The notes: a model not told the origin generated them from the sequence alone. Counted from the stretch's first letter, positions 7,355 to 15,369 are shown. The stretch: 64,000 bases of DNA from Rhodococcus sovatensis (GCF_037327425.1 NZ_CP147846.1:5518001-5582000); one strand, 5' to 3'. Program-made: numbers and translations.

Positions 7355-7940
7355 GGGGTCCCTCCGTGATGTGGCCTTGTAGATCGCTTCTGGTGATGGC
7401 GAGCATGGCGTCGAGGGTCGTGTCGTCGACGACTCCGCGCTGACGAAGGGACACCGCCCCGTTCGCCGCGGCCCAGGTGGTGAGTACGAGAACTCGGGGA
7501 TCGGTGTCGCACCCGGACTCAGTGATGTCCCGCGTTACGGTCTCGACCAACGTTTGGAGCGCTTCGTCGATTCGAGGCTTCGCGTGCGCGACCAGTTCGG
7601 ATTCGGACGTAGCGACGTCGTACAGGCTGAGCAGCCGCAACGCCAGGGGATTCTCCCGGTGGAACGCCACGTACCGGTCGAAGGCGTCGACGATGGACGT
7701 CGAGCCTTTCATCTCGTCGACGTGCGTCGTCGTGGTGTGCCAGGCGAGGGCGGCGTACACGTCGGCTTTGCCACCGGCGAAGTTGGCGTAGATGGAACTG
7801 ACGGCGACATCTGCTGCGCCGGCGAGCATTTCGATCGATGTACTGCGATATCCGTGCTCGAGGAAGAGTGATCGGGCGGCGTCGAGTACCGCAGTATGTG
7901 TTCGGCGTTTTCGTTTGTCGGTGGGGGTTTCCAACATCAT
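7341..7940 (-). CDS. TetR family transcriptional regulator
   Basis: A 199-residue regulator. KRRTHTAVLDAARSLFLEHGYRSTSIEMLAGAADVAVSSIYANFAGGKADVYAALA is the TetR_N helix-turn-helix, and a variable ligand-binding helical domain follows. The frame reaches 7976, but starting at ATG 7940 leaves the palindromic sequence 7945-7975 free as an operator, so I prefer that start. It is divergent from a thioesterase gene and overlaps the HD-domain gene. It likely controls both directions; the ligand is unknown (an acyl-CoA is plausible next to a thioesterase). Confidence 0.85.
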   Translation of the reverse strand: MMLETPTDKRKRRTHTAVLDAARSLFLEHGYRSTSIEMLAGAADVAVSSIYANFAGGKADVYAALAWHTTTTHVDEMKGSTSIVDAFDRYVAFHRENPLALRLLSLYDVATSESELVAHAKPRIDEALQTLVETVTRDITESGCDTDPRVLVLTTWAAANGAVSLRQRGVVDDTTLDAMLAITRSDLQGHITEGPHAHR

Positions 7941-7944
7941 GGTC

Positions 7945-7975
7945 TTATCGTAATCTGATTCCGATAACAGAATCA
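7945..7975. promoter_or_regulatory. TetR operator candidate
   Basis: Two interleaved inverted repeats: TGATTC-N8-GAATCA (7956-7961 and 7970-7975) and TTATCG-N11-CGATAA (7945-7950 and 7962-7967). They fill the gap between the divergent TetR and thioesterase starts, as expected of an autoregulatory TetR operator. Confidence 0.55.
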
Positions 7976-7994
7976 ACTTCCGATAGGGGTAGAG

Positions 7995-8411
7995 ATGAAT
8001 CCCAAGACCGGTTCAGATGCGATGACGATGTTTCTGCCGCAATCACCGTTCGTGCAACACCTGGGGATCGAGCTGATCGATATTTCGGAGGGGCATGCCA
8101 GGCTGCGGATGCCGTTCAAGGACGACCTGATCACGGTCGGCGACATGGTGCACGGTGGCGCCCTCGCCGGGTGTATCGACATCGGCATCATGGCGGCCGC
8201 GTGGGCAGGCGAGCGTGTGCCCGAGCAGTTGCGTGGTGTCACGATTTCGATGGCGGTCGAATTCGTCGAACCGGCGTTCGCGGAGAGCCTCGACATCGTC
8301 GGACGGCGTGTCCGTGCTGGTCGGAGCCTGAGCACGTGCGCAGTCGACATCGTTGCCACGAACTCGGAGCGGCTGGTCGCGACGGGGTTGGGAACCTATC
8401 GGATGGGCTGA
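7995..8411 (+). CDS. PaaI-type hotdog thioesterase
   Basis: A 138-residue single hotdog domain. FVQHLGIELIDISEGHARLRMPF and the central helix segment GDMVHGGALAGCIDIGIMAAAW match the PaaI/YigI-type acyl-CoA thioesterases, where the HGG motif binds the thioester carbonyl and an acidic residue in the helix assists water attack. VTISMAVEFVEPA is the long central strand. It would release a free acid from a CoA thioester. It is divergent from the TetR gene, and a repeat hairpin follows directly after its stop. Confidence 0.85.
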   Translation: MNPKTGSDAMTMFLPQSPFVQHLGIELIDISEGHARLRMPFKDDLITVGDMVHGGALAGCIDIGIMAAAWAGERVPEQLRGVTISMAVEFVEPAFAESLDIVGRRVRAGRSLSTCAVDIVATNSERLVATGLGTYRMG

Positions 8412-8413
8412 CT

Positions 8414-8472
8414 GGGGGCTCCGCCCCCAGTGGCACGAATAAGTGCACCAGGGTGAACTCAATCGTGCCACT
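8414..8472. repeat. interspersed hairpin repeat, family 1, copy 1
   Basis: A small hairpin GGGGGC-tcc-GCCCCC is followed at once by AGTGGCACGA (8429-8438), an inner arm AAGTGCACC, and the complement TCGTGCCACT (8463-8472). It fills the gap between two convergent stop codons (8411 and 8487). Near-identical sequence occurs at 13278-13336, and a diverged form at 28121-28218. It probably serves as a bidirectional terminator. Confidence 0.8.
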
Positions 8473-8486
8473 GGGGTGGAGCGCCA

Positions 8487-9074
8487 TCAACTTGATCGCG
8501 CGGGCATTCTGGCTGCGACTGTCGTCGCCACGCGACGACCGAGGTGCTCGGCGGTCGCCAGATCGGATGCGGGTGGTGAGAGCTCGGGGCCCGCATCCGA
8601 CGGTGATTGCGCCATCGCCCCGAGGAATCCGCCGAGACGATTCAGGTCTTCGGCGGAACCGTGCGTCGTATACAACCATCCCGGGGGTAGCCCCAGATTT
8701 ATCCAGTGCATACCGTGCTGGGCGGCCAGCAGTACAAAGCTCATGAGAGTGTTCAGTTTGTCGCCGTTGACGCCAGCGGAGTTGGTGAATCCGGCCGCGT
8801 ACTTGTCCCGCCACTTCAGCGTCGACCAGGCGGTCGACGACTCCTCGGCGAAGCGCCGAAACTCGGCCGACGCCCCGCCCATGTACGTGGGTGAGCCGAA
8901 GATGATGGCGTCCGCAGAGTCGAGGATGTCCCACATGTCGGCCGGCGGGTCGCTGACGTCGAACTGATGTACCTCGGCGGACTCACTTGCGGCGCCGCGA
9001 GCGACGGCCGATGCCTGCCGTGCGGTGTGTCCGTAGCCGCTGTGGAATACGACGGCAATTGTGACTGCATTCAT
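8487..9074 (-). CDS. flavodoxin/WrbA-like FMN oxidoreductase
   Basis: A 195-residue flavodoxin-fold protein. VVFHSGYGHTARQASAVARG is the FMN phosphate-binding loop, ADAIIFGSPTYMGGASAEF the conserved FMN-ring contact of the NAD(P)H-dependent flavin reductase/WrbA group, and FTNSAGVNGDKLNTLMSF the third loop. It probably carries out two-electron quinone or nitro reduction. The ATG at 9074 overlaps the stop of the nitronate monooxygenase gene (ATGA), so they form one coupled operon under the TetR operator near 10.2 kb. Confidence 0.83.
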   Translation of the reverse strand: MNAVTIAVVFHSGYGHTARQASAVARGAASESAEVHQFDVSDPPADMWDILDSADAIIFGSPTYMGGASAEFRRFAEESSTAWSTLKWRDKYAAGFTNSAGVNGDKLNTLMSFVLLAAQHGMHWINLGLPPGWLYTTHGSAEDLNRLGGFLGAMAQSPSDAGPELSPPASDLATAEHLGRRVATTVAARMPARSS

Positions 9075-10180
9075 GCGACGGACTCCCATGCGGTGGTCGG
9101 TCTCGGTGTGGCACCGAGGATGTGGTCGGTGTCTTCGACGAGGAACTCGAACAGCTCGGTCGCATCCCGGCGATCGGTGAGTAATGCTGCACCCTGCCCC
9201 GACCAGAGTGCGAGTAGCTCGGCATCGTCGCGCTCCGCCGCTGCAGCCTTGAGCGGCGCGGTCATCCAGTTCTGCTGCGGATACGCTGGTACATCGGCGA
9301 ATTCGAATGCATCCAGGAAGTCATTGCGGATTCCGCGTGCAAGCCTGCCCGAAAAGGCTCTTGTCAGGGCGGTGTATCGAGACCGCGGCGACCTGAGTGC
9401 CTGTTTGTGGGCGTCGGGTGCACCGGACTGATCGGTGGCCAGGAAGGCGGTGCCGATCTGGACAGCGTCGGCACCGAGTACCAGCGCAGCGGCGATCCCG
9501 CGTCCGTCCGCGATACCGCCGGCAGCGATCACGGGAATCTCGAGCACAGCGGACAGTTGTGCAGTGAGTGGACCGGTGGCCACGGAATCCGACGCAGGGC
9601 GCAGGAATGCTGGGCGGTGACCACCGGCTTCGTAACCGGCGGCGACGACGGCATCGACACCAGCGTCCCGCAGCGCAATACCTTCGTCGAGATGTGTTGC
9701 CGCGCCGATGGTTCGGATGCCTCGTCGTCGGCACTCGGCAAGTACCTCAGGGCTCGGGATGCCGAATACGAAACTGAACACCGCTGGTCGACGCGCCAGC
9801 ACGACCTCCACCTGGGCGTCGAAGTCCGGGGACGCGGCGTGCCGATAGACCGGCGGCGACATGCCCGCTCGCTCGAACCACGGGCGTAGGGCATCGGAAT
9901 ATGTGTCGTAGGTGGTGCGATCGAGCTCGTCGGGCTGGCCGGGCCGGGGAACCCAGAGGTTCACTGCGAACGGGTGATTCGTCGCGGCATGCAGCAGCCC
10001 TACGGTGACATCGAGTTCTTCCGGCTCGAGATGGTGCGCCCCGAAGGAACCCAGACCGCCGGCATCGGAGACGGCCGCGGTCAGCCCGATGCGGGAGATG
10101 CCGCCGCCGAAGGGCCCCTGCACGATGGGGTACCTGAGGCCTAGGGTGCGTGCGAAAGGGGTCCGTGTCCAGTCCGTCAT
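9071..10180 (-). CDS. nitronate monooxygenase-like flavoprotein
   Basis: A 369-residue TIM-barrel flavoprotein. LGLRYPIVQGPFGGGIS at the start, GGLGSFGAHHLEPEEL, the phosphate-binding region EIPVIAAGGIADGRGIAAALVLGADAVQIGTAFL, and the histidine/alanine turn VVAAGYEAGGHR define the 2-nitropropane dioxygenase/nitronate monooxygenase family. It oxidises nitronates or related carbanions with FMN and oxygen. It has a good GAGG ribosome site before ATG 10180. It is coupled to the flavodoxin-like gene and controlled from the divergent TetR region. Confidence 0.87.
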   Translation of the reverse strand: MTDWTRTPFARTLGLRYPIVQGPFGGGISRIGLTAAVSDAGGLGSFGAHHLEPEELDVTVGLLHAATNHPFAVNLWVPRPGQPDELDRTTYDTYSDALRPWFERAGMSPPVYRHAASPDFDAQVEVVLARRPAVFSFVFGIPSPEVLAECRRRGIRTIGAATHLDEGIALRDAGVDAVVAAGYEAGGHRPAFLRPASDSVATGPLTAQLSAVLEIPVIAAGGIADGRGIAAALVLGADAVQIGTAFLATDQSGAPDAHKQALRSPRSRYTALTRAFSGRLARGIRNDFLDAFEFADVPAYPQQNWMTAPLKAAAAERDDAELLALWSGQGAALLTDRRDATELFEFLVEDTDHILGATPRPTTAWESVA

Positions 10181-10220
10181 GGCCGATCCTCGCGTCGTAG
10201 GGGAAGTTCCCTGACAGTAG

Positions 10221-10262
10221 ACGACCGGTCAACTATTTGTCGAGAGGTAGTTGACCGGTCGT
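10221..10262. promoter_or_regulatory. TetR operator, perfect 15-bp inverted repeat
   Basis: ACGACCGGTCAACTA (10221-10235) and its exact complement TAGTTGACCGGTCGT (10248-10262) are separated by 12 bases, and each arm contains the smaller palindrome GACCGGTC. It lies between the divergent nitronate monooxygenase start (10180) and the TetR start (10274). The spacing, about 27 bases centre to centre, suits two dimers. Confidence 0.8.
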
Positions 10263-10273
10263 ATAGTGGGCTC

Positions 10274-10861
10274 ATGGGACGAACCAGTACGGCGCGTGAA
10301 CGGGTGCTCGATGCGGCTTGCTCGCTGATCCGAAGCCGTGGCTACGAAGCCGTCGGAGTTGCCGAAGTATGTTCCGTCGCCGACGTGCGCAAAGGCAGCT
10401 TCTATTACTACTTCGATTCCAAGCAGGCCCTCACCCGTGAGGTGATCCGCGAGCACTGGCGGAGTGAGCGGGCGCGATGGGTCGCGGTGCTGTCGGCGTC
10501 GGGGGCGCCCCTGGTGCGGCTCGAGGCTCTGTTCGACATGCAAGCGGATGATATTCGCGCAGAACAGAAGTCGAACGTCATCAACGGGTGCATCTTTGCG
10601 AACCTGTCGCTGGAACTGTCGGCCCGGGACGCGTCGATACGATCGGACCTGGAATCGGTTTTCGACGAACAAATCGCGCTGGTTGCCGAGGTCCTCGGTG
10701 AGGCCATGGCCGACGGCAGTCTCCATGCCGACGACACGCCGCATCGACTCGCGTCGGCGATGCTTGCCCAGCTGGAGGGTCTGGTTCTCTTCGCAAAGCT
10801 GCGCAATGACGCATCGTCGCTCGACGGGGTGTGGAGTCAGGTTCGCCGTTTGGCGAGTTGA
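10274..10861 (+). CDS. TetR/AcrR family regulator
   Basis: A 195-residue regulator with a TetR_N domain at its start: RERVLDAACSLIRSRGYEAVGVAEVCSVADVRKGSFYYYFDSKQALTREV, including the typical KGSFYYYF recognition helix. The C-terminal domain (NGCIFANLSLELSARD...) resembles the TetR group often found with flavoenzymes and reductases. It is divergent from the nitronate monooxygenase/flavodoxin operon, and the palindrome at 10221-10262 ends 11 bases before its ATG, so it should repress itself and that operon. Confidence 0.87.
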   Translation: MGRTSTARERVLDAACSLIRSRGYEAVGVAEVCSVADVRKGSFYYYFDSKQALTREVIREHWRSERARWVAVLSASGAPLVRLEALFDMQADDIRAEQKSNVINGCIFANLSLELSARDASIRSDLESVFDEQIALVAEVLGEAMADGSLHADDTPHRLASAMLAQLEGLVLFAKLRNDASSLDGVWSQVRRLAS

Positions 10862-10944
10862 CCAGCGGGTCAGCTACTTTCGCTGCCAAGCGGTTCTCCG
10901 CTTGAATGTCACCCGCTAGCTATCTGATCGTATGAATGGACCAT

Positions 10945-11877
10945 TCAAGCGGTGGTGGGCCGAGCGGTGGTGCGCACGATGACGGCACCCGCAGCGCACG
11001 CGATCACGAGAAGTCCGCCCACGACGGTTTGCCACGTCAGCGCTTCGCCGAGGAGTAGCGCAGCCCAGGCGATTGTCATGACGGGTTGAACCAACTGGAC
11101 CTGGCTCACCCGGGCCATCGGGCCGATCGACAGACCCCGATACCAGGCGAAGAAGCCGAGGAACATGCTGACTACAGCAAGGTAGGCGAACGCGGCCCAG
11201 GTGCTGGGTGTCCCGGACGGTGGTTCGAATGCGACCGCGGCTGCGGCGAGGAGAACCATGACCGGCGATGCCACCACCAGTGCCCACGACACCGTCTGCC
11301 ACGCGCCGAGGTCACGGGACAGGAGACCACCTTCGGCGTACCCGACGGCGGCAGCGATGACGGATCCGAACAGCAGCAGGTCCGACCAATGTAACCCGAG
11401 TACGCCGCCACCGCTGATCAGCGCGAACGCGAGTGCCGCCGCTGCACCGACTGCCGCGGCGATCCAGAAGGCCCTCGGTGGACGCTCGCCCGTGCGCAGA
11501 ACCGCGACGACCGCGGTCGCTGCTGGCAAGAGCCCGATGACGACGGCTCCGTGTCCTGCGGGAGCGGTCTGTAGTGCGAACGACGTCAGAACCGGAAAGC
11601 CGACGACGACGCCACCTGCGACGACAGTCAGGCGCACCCACTGGACTCCATGCGGCAGAGCTTGTCTGGTCAGTGTCAGGGCGCAGGCCGCCAACAGGGC
11701 GGCAACGACTGCGCGGCCGGATCCGACGAACAGCGGTGACATTCCTCCGCCGATGGCAAACCGAGTGAGCGGCAATGTAAACGAGAATGCGGTGACCCCC
11801 AGGAGTCCCCACATGAGGCCGGCCCGGTTCAGTAGCACTGGTGTGCTGGATCGAGTAGCGCTACTCTGCTGTGTCAT
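10945..11877 (-). CDS. EamA/DMT family transporter
   Basis: A 310-residue inner-membrane transporter with about ten helices arranged as two EamA repeats: GLLGVTAFSFTLPLTRFAIGG...LFVGSGRAVVAALLAA in the first half and LHWSDLLLFGSVIAAAVGYAEGG...LLGEALTWQTVVGGLLVIACAA in the second. The family exports amino acids and other metabolites. Its ATG (11875-11877) overlaps the ATG of the divergent MocR gene; a start at the second methionine (11814) is possible and would free a 61-bp control region. The MocR neighbour suggests PLP- or amino-acid-dependent control. Confidence 0.85.
   Translation of the reverse strand: MTQQSSATRSSTPVLLNRAGLMWGLLGVTAFSFTLPLTRFAIGGGMSPLFVGSGRAVVAALLAACALTLTRQALPHGVQWVRLTVVAGGVVVGFPVLTSFALQTAPAGHGAVVIGLLPAATAVVAVLRTGERPPRAFWIAAAVGAAAALAFALISGGGVLGLHWSDLLLFGSVIAAAVGYAEGGLLSRDLGAWQTVSWALVVASPVMVLLAAAAVAFEPPSGTPSTWAAFAYLAVVSMFLGFFAWYRGLSIGPMARVSQVQLVQPVMTIAWAALLLGEALTWQTVVGGLLVIACAAGAVIVRTTARPTTA
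11853..11866. promoter_or_regulatory. MocR operator candidate
   Basis: GAGTAGC-GCTACTC is a perfect 14-bp palindrome, 10-23 bases upstream of the MocR start and inside the first codons of the EamA gene as annotated. Control of the divergent pair by MocR from this site is inferred. Confidence 0.5.
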
Positions 11878-13276
11878 GTCCGACGATAGCAGTTCGAAGA
11901 TAGTGGCGGACCTCCGGCAGTGGATCGCATCGGCGCCCGTCGGTGGAAAGCTGCCGTCGACGCGGTCGCTTGTCGCTCGCTACGGTGCAAGCCCGGTAAC
12001 GGTGCAGAAGGCACTTCGGACGCTGGCCGCCCACGGTTTGGTGGATACGCGCCCTGGCGTCGGGACGTTCGTACGAACCGTCGCAACGCCGCGGCCCAGC
12101 GACTACGGCTGGCAGACGAGCGCACTCGCGGCACTCGGGAACAAGGTTCCCAAACTGCCTGCAGCGTTGCAGGGTGCGAGCAACGACGTCATCGCACTGC
12201 ACTCCGGTTATCCCGATCGAGAACTGTTGCCGGAGAGACTGGTTCGAGCGGCATTTGGGCGAGCGGCCAGATCCGAAGCGGTGGTGAGCCGTCCTCGTGC
12301 GCCAGGAATGGAGGAACTGCAATCGTGGTTCGCATCCGAACTCGCTGCGGTTACGCCCGCTGGTATCAGGCAACCTGCTGCCAGCGACGTCGTTGTTCAG
12401 CCCGGAAGCCAAGGGGCGCTGAGCACTATCTTCCGCACACTCGTCGGTACGGGACGGATCCTGTTGATGGAATCGCCCACCTACTGGGGTGCGATCCTGG
12501 CAGCGGAGCAGGCGGGCGTCGTCATCGTCCCGGTTCGGAGTGGGTCGCACGGACCCGACTCCGACGAACTGGCCAGGGCGTTCGAGGAGACCGGTGCACG
12601 AGCGTTCTACGCCCAGCCGAACTTCGCGAGCCCGACCGGCGCGCTGTGGTCGAGCGAGTTGGCCGACCGTGTTCTGAGTGTAGTGCGTGCGCACTCCGCG
12701 TTTCTGATCGAGGACGATGCTGCGCACGATTTCGGGATTACGGCGGACTCGAGTCCCATCGCAGCGCGAGACGATGGCGGTCACGTCGTCTACATTCGAT
12801 CGCTGGCCAAGAGTGTTTCACCCGCGGTGAGGGTCGCGGCGGTCATTGCACGTGGTCCCGCACACGAGCGAATACTGGCCGATACGCAGGTGCAGTCGAT
12901 GTACGTCAGTGGGGTGCTCCAGGGCGTCGCGCTCGACGTCGTCACCCATCCGTCGTGGAAAGCGCACCAGCGCAACGTCCGTCAACTCTTGCGTGCGAGA
13001 CGCGACCTGCTCGTCGAGAGTCTGCGCGAGCACGCTCCCAACGTCCATCTCGACGCCGTTCCCCGTGGGGGAATCAATCTGTGGGTCAGACTTCCCGACA
13101 CGTCCGATCTGGATCAGGTTGTCCTGGAATGTAAATCGGCCGGGGTGATCATCGGCGCAGGTGACGATTGGTTCCCGGCCGAGGCGACCGGCAAATACCT
13201 CAGACTCACTTACGCGGGACCCAATCCGAGTACCTTCCCTGACGCCGCGCGCACGCTGGGCCGGATCGTCGGGTAG
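11876..13276 (+). CDS. MocR/PdxR-type GntR regulator with aminotransferase fold
   Basis: A 466-residue fusion. Residues 1-65 form a GntR winged helix (GKLPSTRSLVARYGASPVTVQKALRTLAAHGLVDTRPGVGTFV), and about 100-460 form a class I aminotransferase-like domain with the PLP lysine in YIRSLAKSVSPAVRVA (near residue 312), the FASPTGALW region and the terminal YLRLTYAGP. MocR proteins bind PLP or an aldimine and control amino-acid, vitamin B6 or transporter genes. The frame is open far upstream (to 11201), antisense to EamA; the true start is ATG 11876. It probably regulates the adjacent EamA transporter. Confidence 0.87.
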   Translation: MSDDSSSKIVADLRQWIASAPVGGKLPSTRSLVARYGASPVTVQKALRTLAAHGLVDTRPGVGTFVRTVATPRPSDYGWQTSALAALGNKVPKLPAALQGASNDVIALHSGYPDRELLPERLVRAAFGRAARSEAVVSRPRAPGMEELQSWFASELAAVTPAGIRQPAASDVVVQPGSQGALSTIFRTLVGTGRILLMESPTYWGAILAAEQAGVVIVPVRSGSHGPDSDELARAFEETGARAFYAQPNFASPTGALWSSELADRVLSVVRAHSAFLIEDDAAHDFGITADSSPIAARDDGGHVVYIRSLAKSVSPAVRVAAVIARGPAHERILADTQVQSMYVSGVLQGVALDVVTHPSWKAHQRNVRQLLRARRDLLVESLREHAPNVHLDAVPRGGINLWVRLPDTSDLDQVVLECKSAGVIIGAGDDWFPAEATGKYLRLTYAGPNPSTFPDAARTLGRIVG

Positions 13277-13277
13277 T

Positions 13278-13336
13278 GGAGGCTCCGCCTCCAGTGGCAC
13301 GAAAGAGTGCACCAGGGTGAACTTAATCGTGCCACT
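13278..13336. repeat. interspersed hairpin repeat, family 1, copy 2
   Basis: GGAGGC-tcc-GCCTCC is followed by AGTGGCACGA (13293-13302) and its complement TCGTGCCACT (13327-13336). The inner sequence (GAGTGCACCAGGGTGAACTTAA) is nearly identical to copy 1. It starts 2 bases after the MocR stop and ends 19 bases before the convergent lipoprotein stop. Confidence 0.8.
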
Positions 13337-13354
13337 GGCGCGGAGCACCGGCTT

Positions 13355-13936
13355 TTACCCGCCCGGCTGAACCTGCGGGTCCTGCTGCGGGATCTCCTGG
13401 AGCTGCGGATCTTGCTGCTGCTGTTGTTGTTGTTGCTGCTGCTGCTGCTGCATCTGCTTGGCGAACTCGCAGTTCGACTTGGCGTACGTGTCGATCCGGG
13501 CGCTGGCATCGCTTGCGGCGGTGAAGCTCTCGGCATCGATGTTGGCTTGAGTCTTCTGCTGGTACTCCTCGAACGAGGCGGACTCGGTGACGAGGTCGGT
13601 CACCTGGGCGCTGGCGTCGCGCACCGTGGTGAGATCGGCTGCGATGTCCGCGTCAGCCGATTCGATGGCAGGGTCGTAGTGCTCGGAGAGTCCGTCACCG
13701 TACTTCTTCAGCACAGCCTGCATTCCCGGCCAGTCGGAGGGATCGATCTCGGCGGACGACTGCGACTCCATCTCGAAATTCGAGATGTCCTCGAGCTGGG
13801 TGCAGATATCCCCGCCACCGTCTGCATTGGCCCCACCGTCCGAACCACTGTCCGAACCGTCGTCGGACCCGCAGCCAGCGAGCCCCACGGTCAGTGCAGC
13901 AGCGAGGACGACGATCGAGCGACGCGGGAACTTCAT
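13355..13936 (-). CDS. lipoprotein with polyglutamine tract
   Basis: A 193-residue secreted lipoprotein. The signal peptide IVVLAAALTVGLAGC has a lipobox and is followed by a Gly/Ser/Asp linker. A helical region (residues about 45-160) contains ICTQLEDISNFEM and KSNCEFA, whose two cysteines may pair. The end is unusual: a methionine followed by about 13 consecutive glutamines, then DPQLQEIPQQDPQVQPGG. The Q tract is encoded by mixed CAG/CAA codons. The function is unknown; the core resembles small actinobacterial lipoproteins without known activity. Confidence 0.82.
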   Translation of the reverse strand: MKFPRRSIVVLAAALTVGLAGCGSDDGSDSGSDGGANADGGGDICTQLEDISNFEMESQSSAEIDPSDWPGMQAVLKKYGDGLSEHYDPAIESADADIAADLTTVRDASAQVTDLVTESASFEEYQQKTQANIDAESFTAASDASARIDTYAKSNCEFAKQMQQQQQQQQQQQQQDPQLQEIPQQDPQVQPGG

Positions 13937-14051
13937 ACGGGTACTTCTCCAGACTTCGGGTGGGTAAGACGTCCTCCACAGTCACAGTTACACGGCGCGT
14001 TGTCGAGTTGGCGTTGCGAACGTTGGTAAATATCCAGTCGCTTCGCGGACT

Positions 14052-14705
14052 TCACGTCCGGTTGGCCGCGGACGCGAACCCAAGCCAGGTGTGCCTGTTT
14101 CCTGCCCAGCACCAACCGACTTTCGGGGCGTTGCGGTTGTTCTTTCCGTCTCGCCCGGTGCCGTTGCTGATCCACAGCGCAGGGGTCCGTGTGTCGAGCG
14201 CTCCATTCGGTTTGCGTAGCCGAGACCCGATCGTCATGAAGCAATGTCCCCGTTCGAGCACGTCGGGCACTTGGATCAGCCAGTGGATCCCCTCGATCAG
14301 TGTCAGAGGTGTGCGGTCTGCGGCAAGGATGGCGGGTAGCGCCTCGTCGGGGCTCCAGTTCTCCATCTCGTCGCCGCGTGTCGGCCCGTGGACCAGGTAT
14401 GCCGGACCCGCCGGGATCGTCAACGACTCGATCGGGGTGAACCGGTCGACGTCCGGCATGTCCGAGACGACGAATCCGCACACGCCCGACAACTCGAGCA
14501 TCGGTGCGAGCGCGGATGGACCTACGCCACCCAGGACGAGGAGCGCATCGTCAGTGGCATCGGAGACGGCGCCGCGGACCTGGGCGTCGGTGATGCCGGC
14601 GAGCGAATGAACGCCGAGTTCGATCAGCCGCTCGGCCTGTTTGCTCAGTGGAGGAAGCGCGTACAAGGTGAACCACCTTTCGTCACCGTACAGTGTACGC
14701 TCCAT
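14052..14705 (-). CDS. DUF5701 family protein
   Basis: A 217-residue soluble protein. The N-terminus DERWFTLYALPPLSKQAERLIELGVHSLAGI and the later FTPIESLTIPAGPAYLVHGPTRGDEMENWSPDEALPAI...RTPLTLIEGIHWLIQVPDVLERGHCFMTIGSRLR match the DUF5701 family as I know it from actinobacteria, which has no known function. The frame is open to 14798, but ATG 14705 begins the conserved domain. It lies divergently from the 103-aa hypothetical gene with a 40-bp gap. Confidence 0.75.
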   Translation of the reverse strand: MERTLYGDERWFTLYALPPLSKQAERLIELGVHSLAGITDAQVRGAVSDATDDALLVLGGVGPSALAPMLELSGVCGFVVSDMPDVDRFTPIESLTIPAGPAYLVHGPTRGDEMENWSPDEALPAILAADRTPLTLIEGIHWLIQVPDVLERGHCFMTIGSRLRKPNGALDTRTPALWISNGTGRDGKNNRNAPKVGWCWAGNRHTWLGFASAANRT

Positions 14706-14745
14706 CTGGATTGAGTCCTGTCGAGTTCGAACGTATGGTCGAACA

Positions 14746-15057
14746 GTGAGGGTCAACGGATCGAGTGGTGGCGTGGATCCTCGGCGTCGACCGTTCAAGG
14801 TGCTGACCCCTGCGGTGAAGGTCCTGATCGACCTGTCGGTCCTCTACCCGCAGCCTCCGCATCACAGCGGCACGTTCACCGCCGAGGGCTTCGACGTCCG
14901 CACCGTCGTGCCAGGCGACCTCACCGAGTGGTCCATGACTGTCGACGGTGACTGGATCGGCCGTGTCACCTACCAGCTCACGTCGAAGGATCGCTGTGAA
15001 ACGGTCACGCACTGGGTTCCGAGTCGTGTGCTCAAGCCCCTTACGTCGAAACGATGA
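14746..15057 (+). CDS. hypothetical protein, 103 aa
   Basis: An unrecognised soluble protein. After a short basic N-terminus it reads PFKVLTPAVKVLIDLSVLYPQPP and continues with a probable beta-rich half (GDLTEWSMTVDGDWIGRVTYQLTSKDRCETVTHWVPSRVL). The GTG at 14746 is the first in-frame start after the divergent DUF5701 gene. It ends 3 bases before the convergent CstR-like gene. Coding is supported by frame length, codon pattern and clean spacing on both sides. Confidence 0.55.
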   Translation: MRVNGSSGGVDPRRRPFKVLTPAVKVLIDLSVLYPQPPHHSGTFTAEGFDVRTVVPGDLTEWSMTVDGDWIGRVTYQLTSKDRCETVTHWVPSRVLKPLTSKR

Positions 15058-15060
15058 AGT

Positions 15061-15330
15061 TCACGCCAAGGCGAGGAAGAGCTTCTCGAGCTCCGCCTCG
15101 GTCATGGGCTCTTTGTTGTCGGCTGTTTCACCCGTCATGCATTCGCGGAGACCGGTCGCGACGATTTTGAACCCGGCTTTGTCGAGAGCGCGAGAGACGG
15201 CCGCGAGCTGCGTGACGACGTCCTTGCAGTCGCGGCCGTTCTCGATCATGCCGATCACACCGGCGAGCTGGCCGTGTGCCCGTCGCAGGCGGTTGAGTAC
15301 CAATGCGATGCTGTCTTCGTCGCCGATCAT
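15061..15330 (-). CDS. CsoR/FrmR-family sensor, CstR-like (two Cys, no His)
   Basis: An 89-residue all-helical DUF156 regulator. RLRRAHGQLAGVIGMIENGRDCKDVVTQLAAVSRALDKAGFKIVATGLRECM holds Cys35 and Cys64, at the positions of the conserved pair of the family. The histidine that completes the copper site of CsoR (four residues before the second Cys) is glycine here. Two cysteines without that histidine are the pattern of CstR, which senses persulfides rather than copper. Operator-like GC tracts occur before this gene and before the MMPL gene, so it probably represses both. Confidence 0.83.
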   Translation of the reverse strand: MIGDEDSIALVLNRLRRAHGQLAGVIGMIENGRDCKDVVTQLAAVSRALDKAGFKIVATGLRECMTGETADNKEPMTEAELEKLFLALA

Positions 15331-15369
15331 GTCGGTCTCCTAGGGAGTAGTGGTGCCGGTAGTGTCAGG

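Noticed and set aside
8443..8475. Short peptide MHQGELNRATG encoded at 8443 and 13307
   Set aside because: It is produced by the DNA repeat itself (family 1 hairpin), not by related genes.
11201..11875. Long upstream extension of the MocR reading frame (about 225 codons)
   Set aside because: It lies wholly antisense to the EamA gene and has no family similarity; the GntR domain begins at ATG 11876.
13307..14029. Plus-strand 240-codon frame with long leucine runs
   Set aside because: It is the complement of the polyglutamine lipoprotein; the leucine runs are CTG/TTG complements of CAG/CAA.
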